A model generated the notes under the pieces. It had not been told where the DNA came from, did not search any database, and worked only from the letters and a program-made list of their open reading frames with translations. Positions 5,885-5,935 of a stretch of 5,935 nucleotides of DNA are shown in pieces. The position numbers and the translations under genes were made by a program. How positions within the stretch are numbered: the stretch's first letter is position 1; each line of letters starts with the position of its first letter. This DNA is from Roseiflexaceae bacterium UBA965 (GTDB lineage: Bacteria > Chloroflexota > Chloroflexia > Chloroflexales > Roseiflexaceae): NCBI GenBank assembly GCA_002292925.1, contig DBCF01000241.1, positions 1-5,935 of the forward strand. Reading direction: 5' to 3'.

Positions 5885-5935
5885 TCATTTCAACTTGTCT
5901 AATGATTCCGTTTGTTGCGCAGGCGTCAATGGCAC
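5885..5935 (-). CDS. pstS: Probable C-terminal tail of phosphate-binding protein PstS (5' part missing)
   Basis: Only 16 codons and a TGA stop are in the window, reading VPLTPAQQTESLDKLK. A closing VPL-P stretch followed by a short amphipathic helix is a common ending of PstS, and pstS is the usual gene before pstC. The stop is four bases before the pstC ATG. One other minus-strand frame is also open here, so the call rests on context as much as on sequence. Confidence 0.5.
   Translation of the reverse strand: MPLTPAQQTESLDKLK

Overview
The window is about 5.9 kb of bacterial chromosome with every supported gene on the minus strand, so it reads from right to left. Base composition is near 50% GC. 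The style of the proteins suggests a member of the Chloroflexota: a Thr/Pro-rich lipoprotein linker, a ThiB with the HDSFAVS opening, and a CtpE-like ATPase. A Herpetosiphon-like organism would fit. This is a judgement from protein style only; no marker gene is present.

Right part (5935 to 3225): a phosphate ABC transporter operon. It holds the last 16 codons of what is probably pstS, then complete pstC, pstA and pstB, separated by 4, 25 and 27 bases. PstC and PstA form the membrane channel and PstB drives it. PstA and PstB carry departures from the usual motifs. No phoU follows pstB.

Middle (3224 to 1889): a thiamine-controlled unit. Just after pstB comes a near-consensus promoter (TTGACA, 17 bp, TGC-TACCAT). 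It is followed by a complete TPP (THI-box) riboswitch aptamer, a candidate antiterminator, a strong intrinsic terminator, and thiB, the lipoprotein that captures thiamine outside the cell. The RNA elements overlap as expected for a transcriptional OFF switch: with TPP bound the terminator forms and thiB is silenced. The permease and ATPase partners of ThiB (thiP, thiQ) are not adjacent.

Left part (1888 to 1): a short intergenic region with a stem-loop terminator, then the first 592 codons of a P-type ATPase resembling the CtpE family. It runs off the left edge just before the C-terminal membrane domain. Its membrane-helix-4 motif reads PNAL where the family normally has PEGL.

I found no mobile element, CRISPR array, tRNA or rRNA, and no wholly unknown system. 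The points most worth a second look are the detailed switching logic of the riboswitch (including a 9-base inverted repeat that only pst read-through transcripts would contain both arms of), the orphan thiB, the unusual ATPase ion-site motif and the variant Pst subunits.
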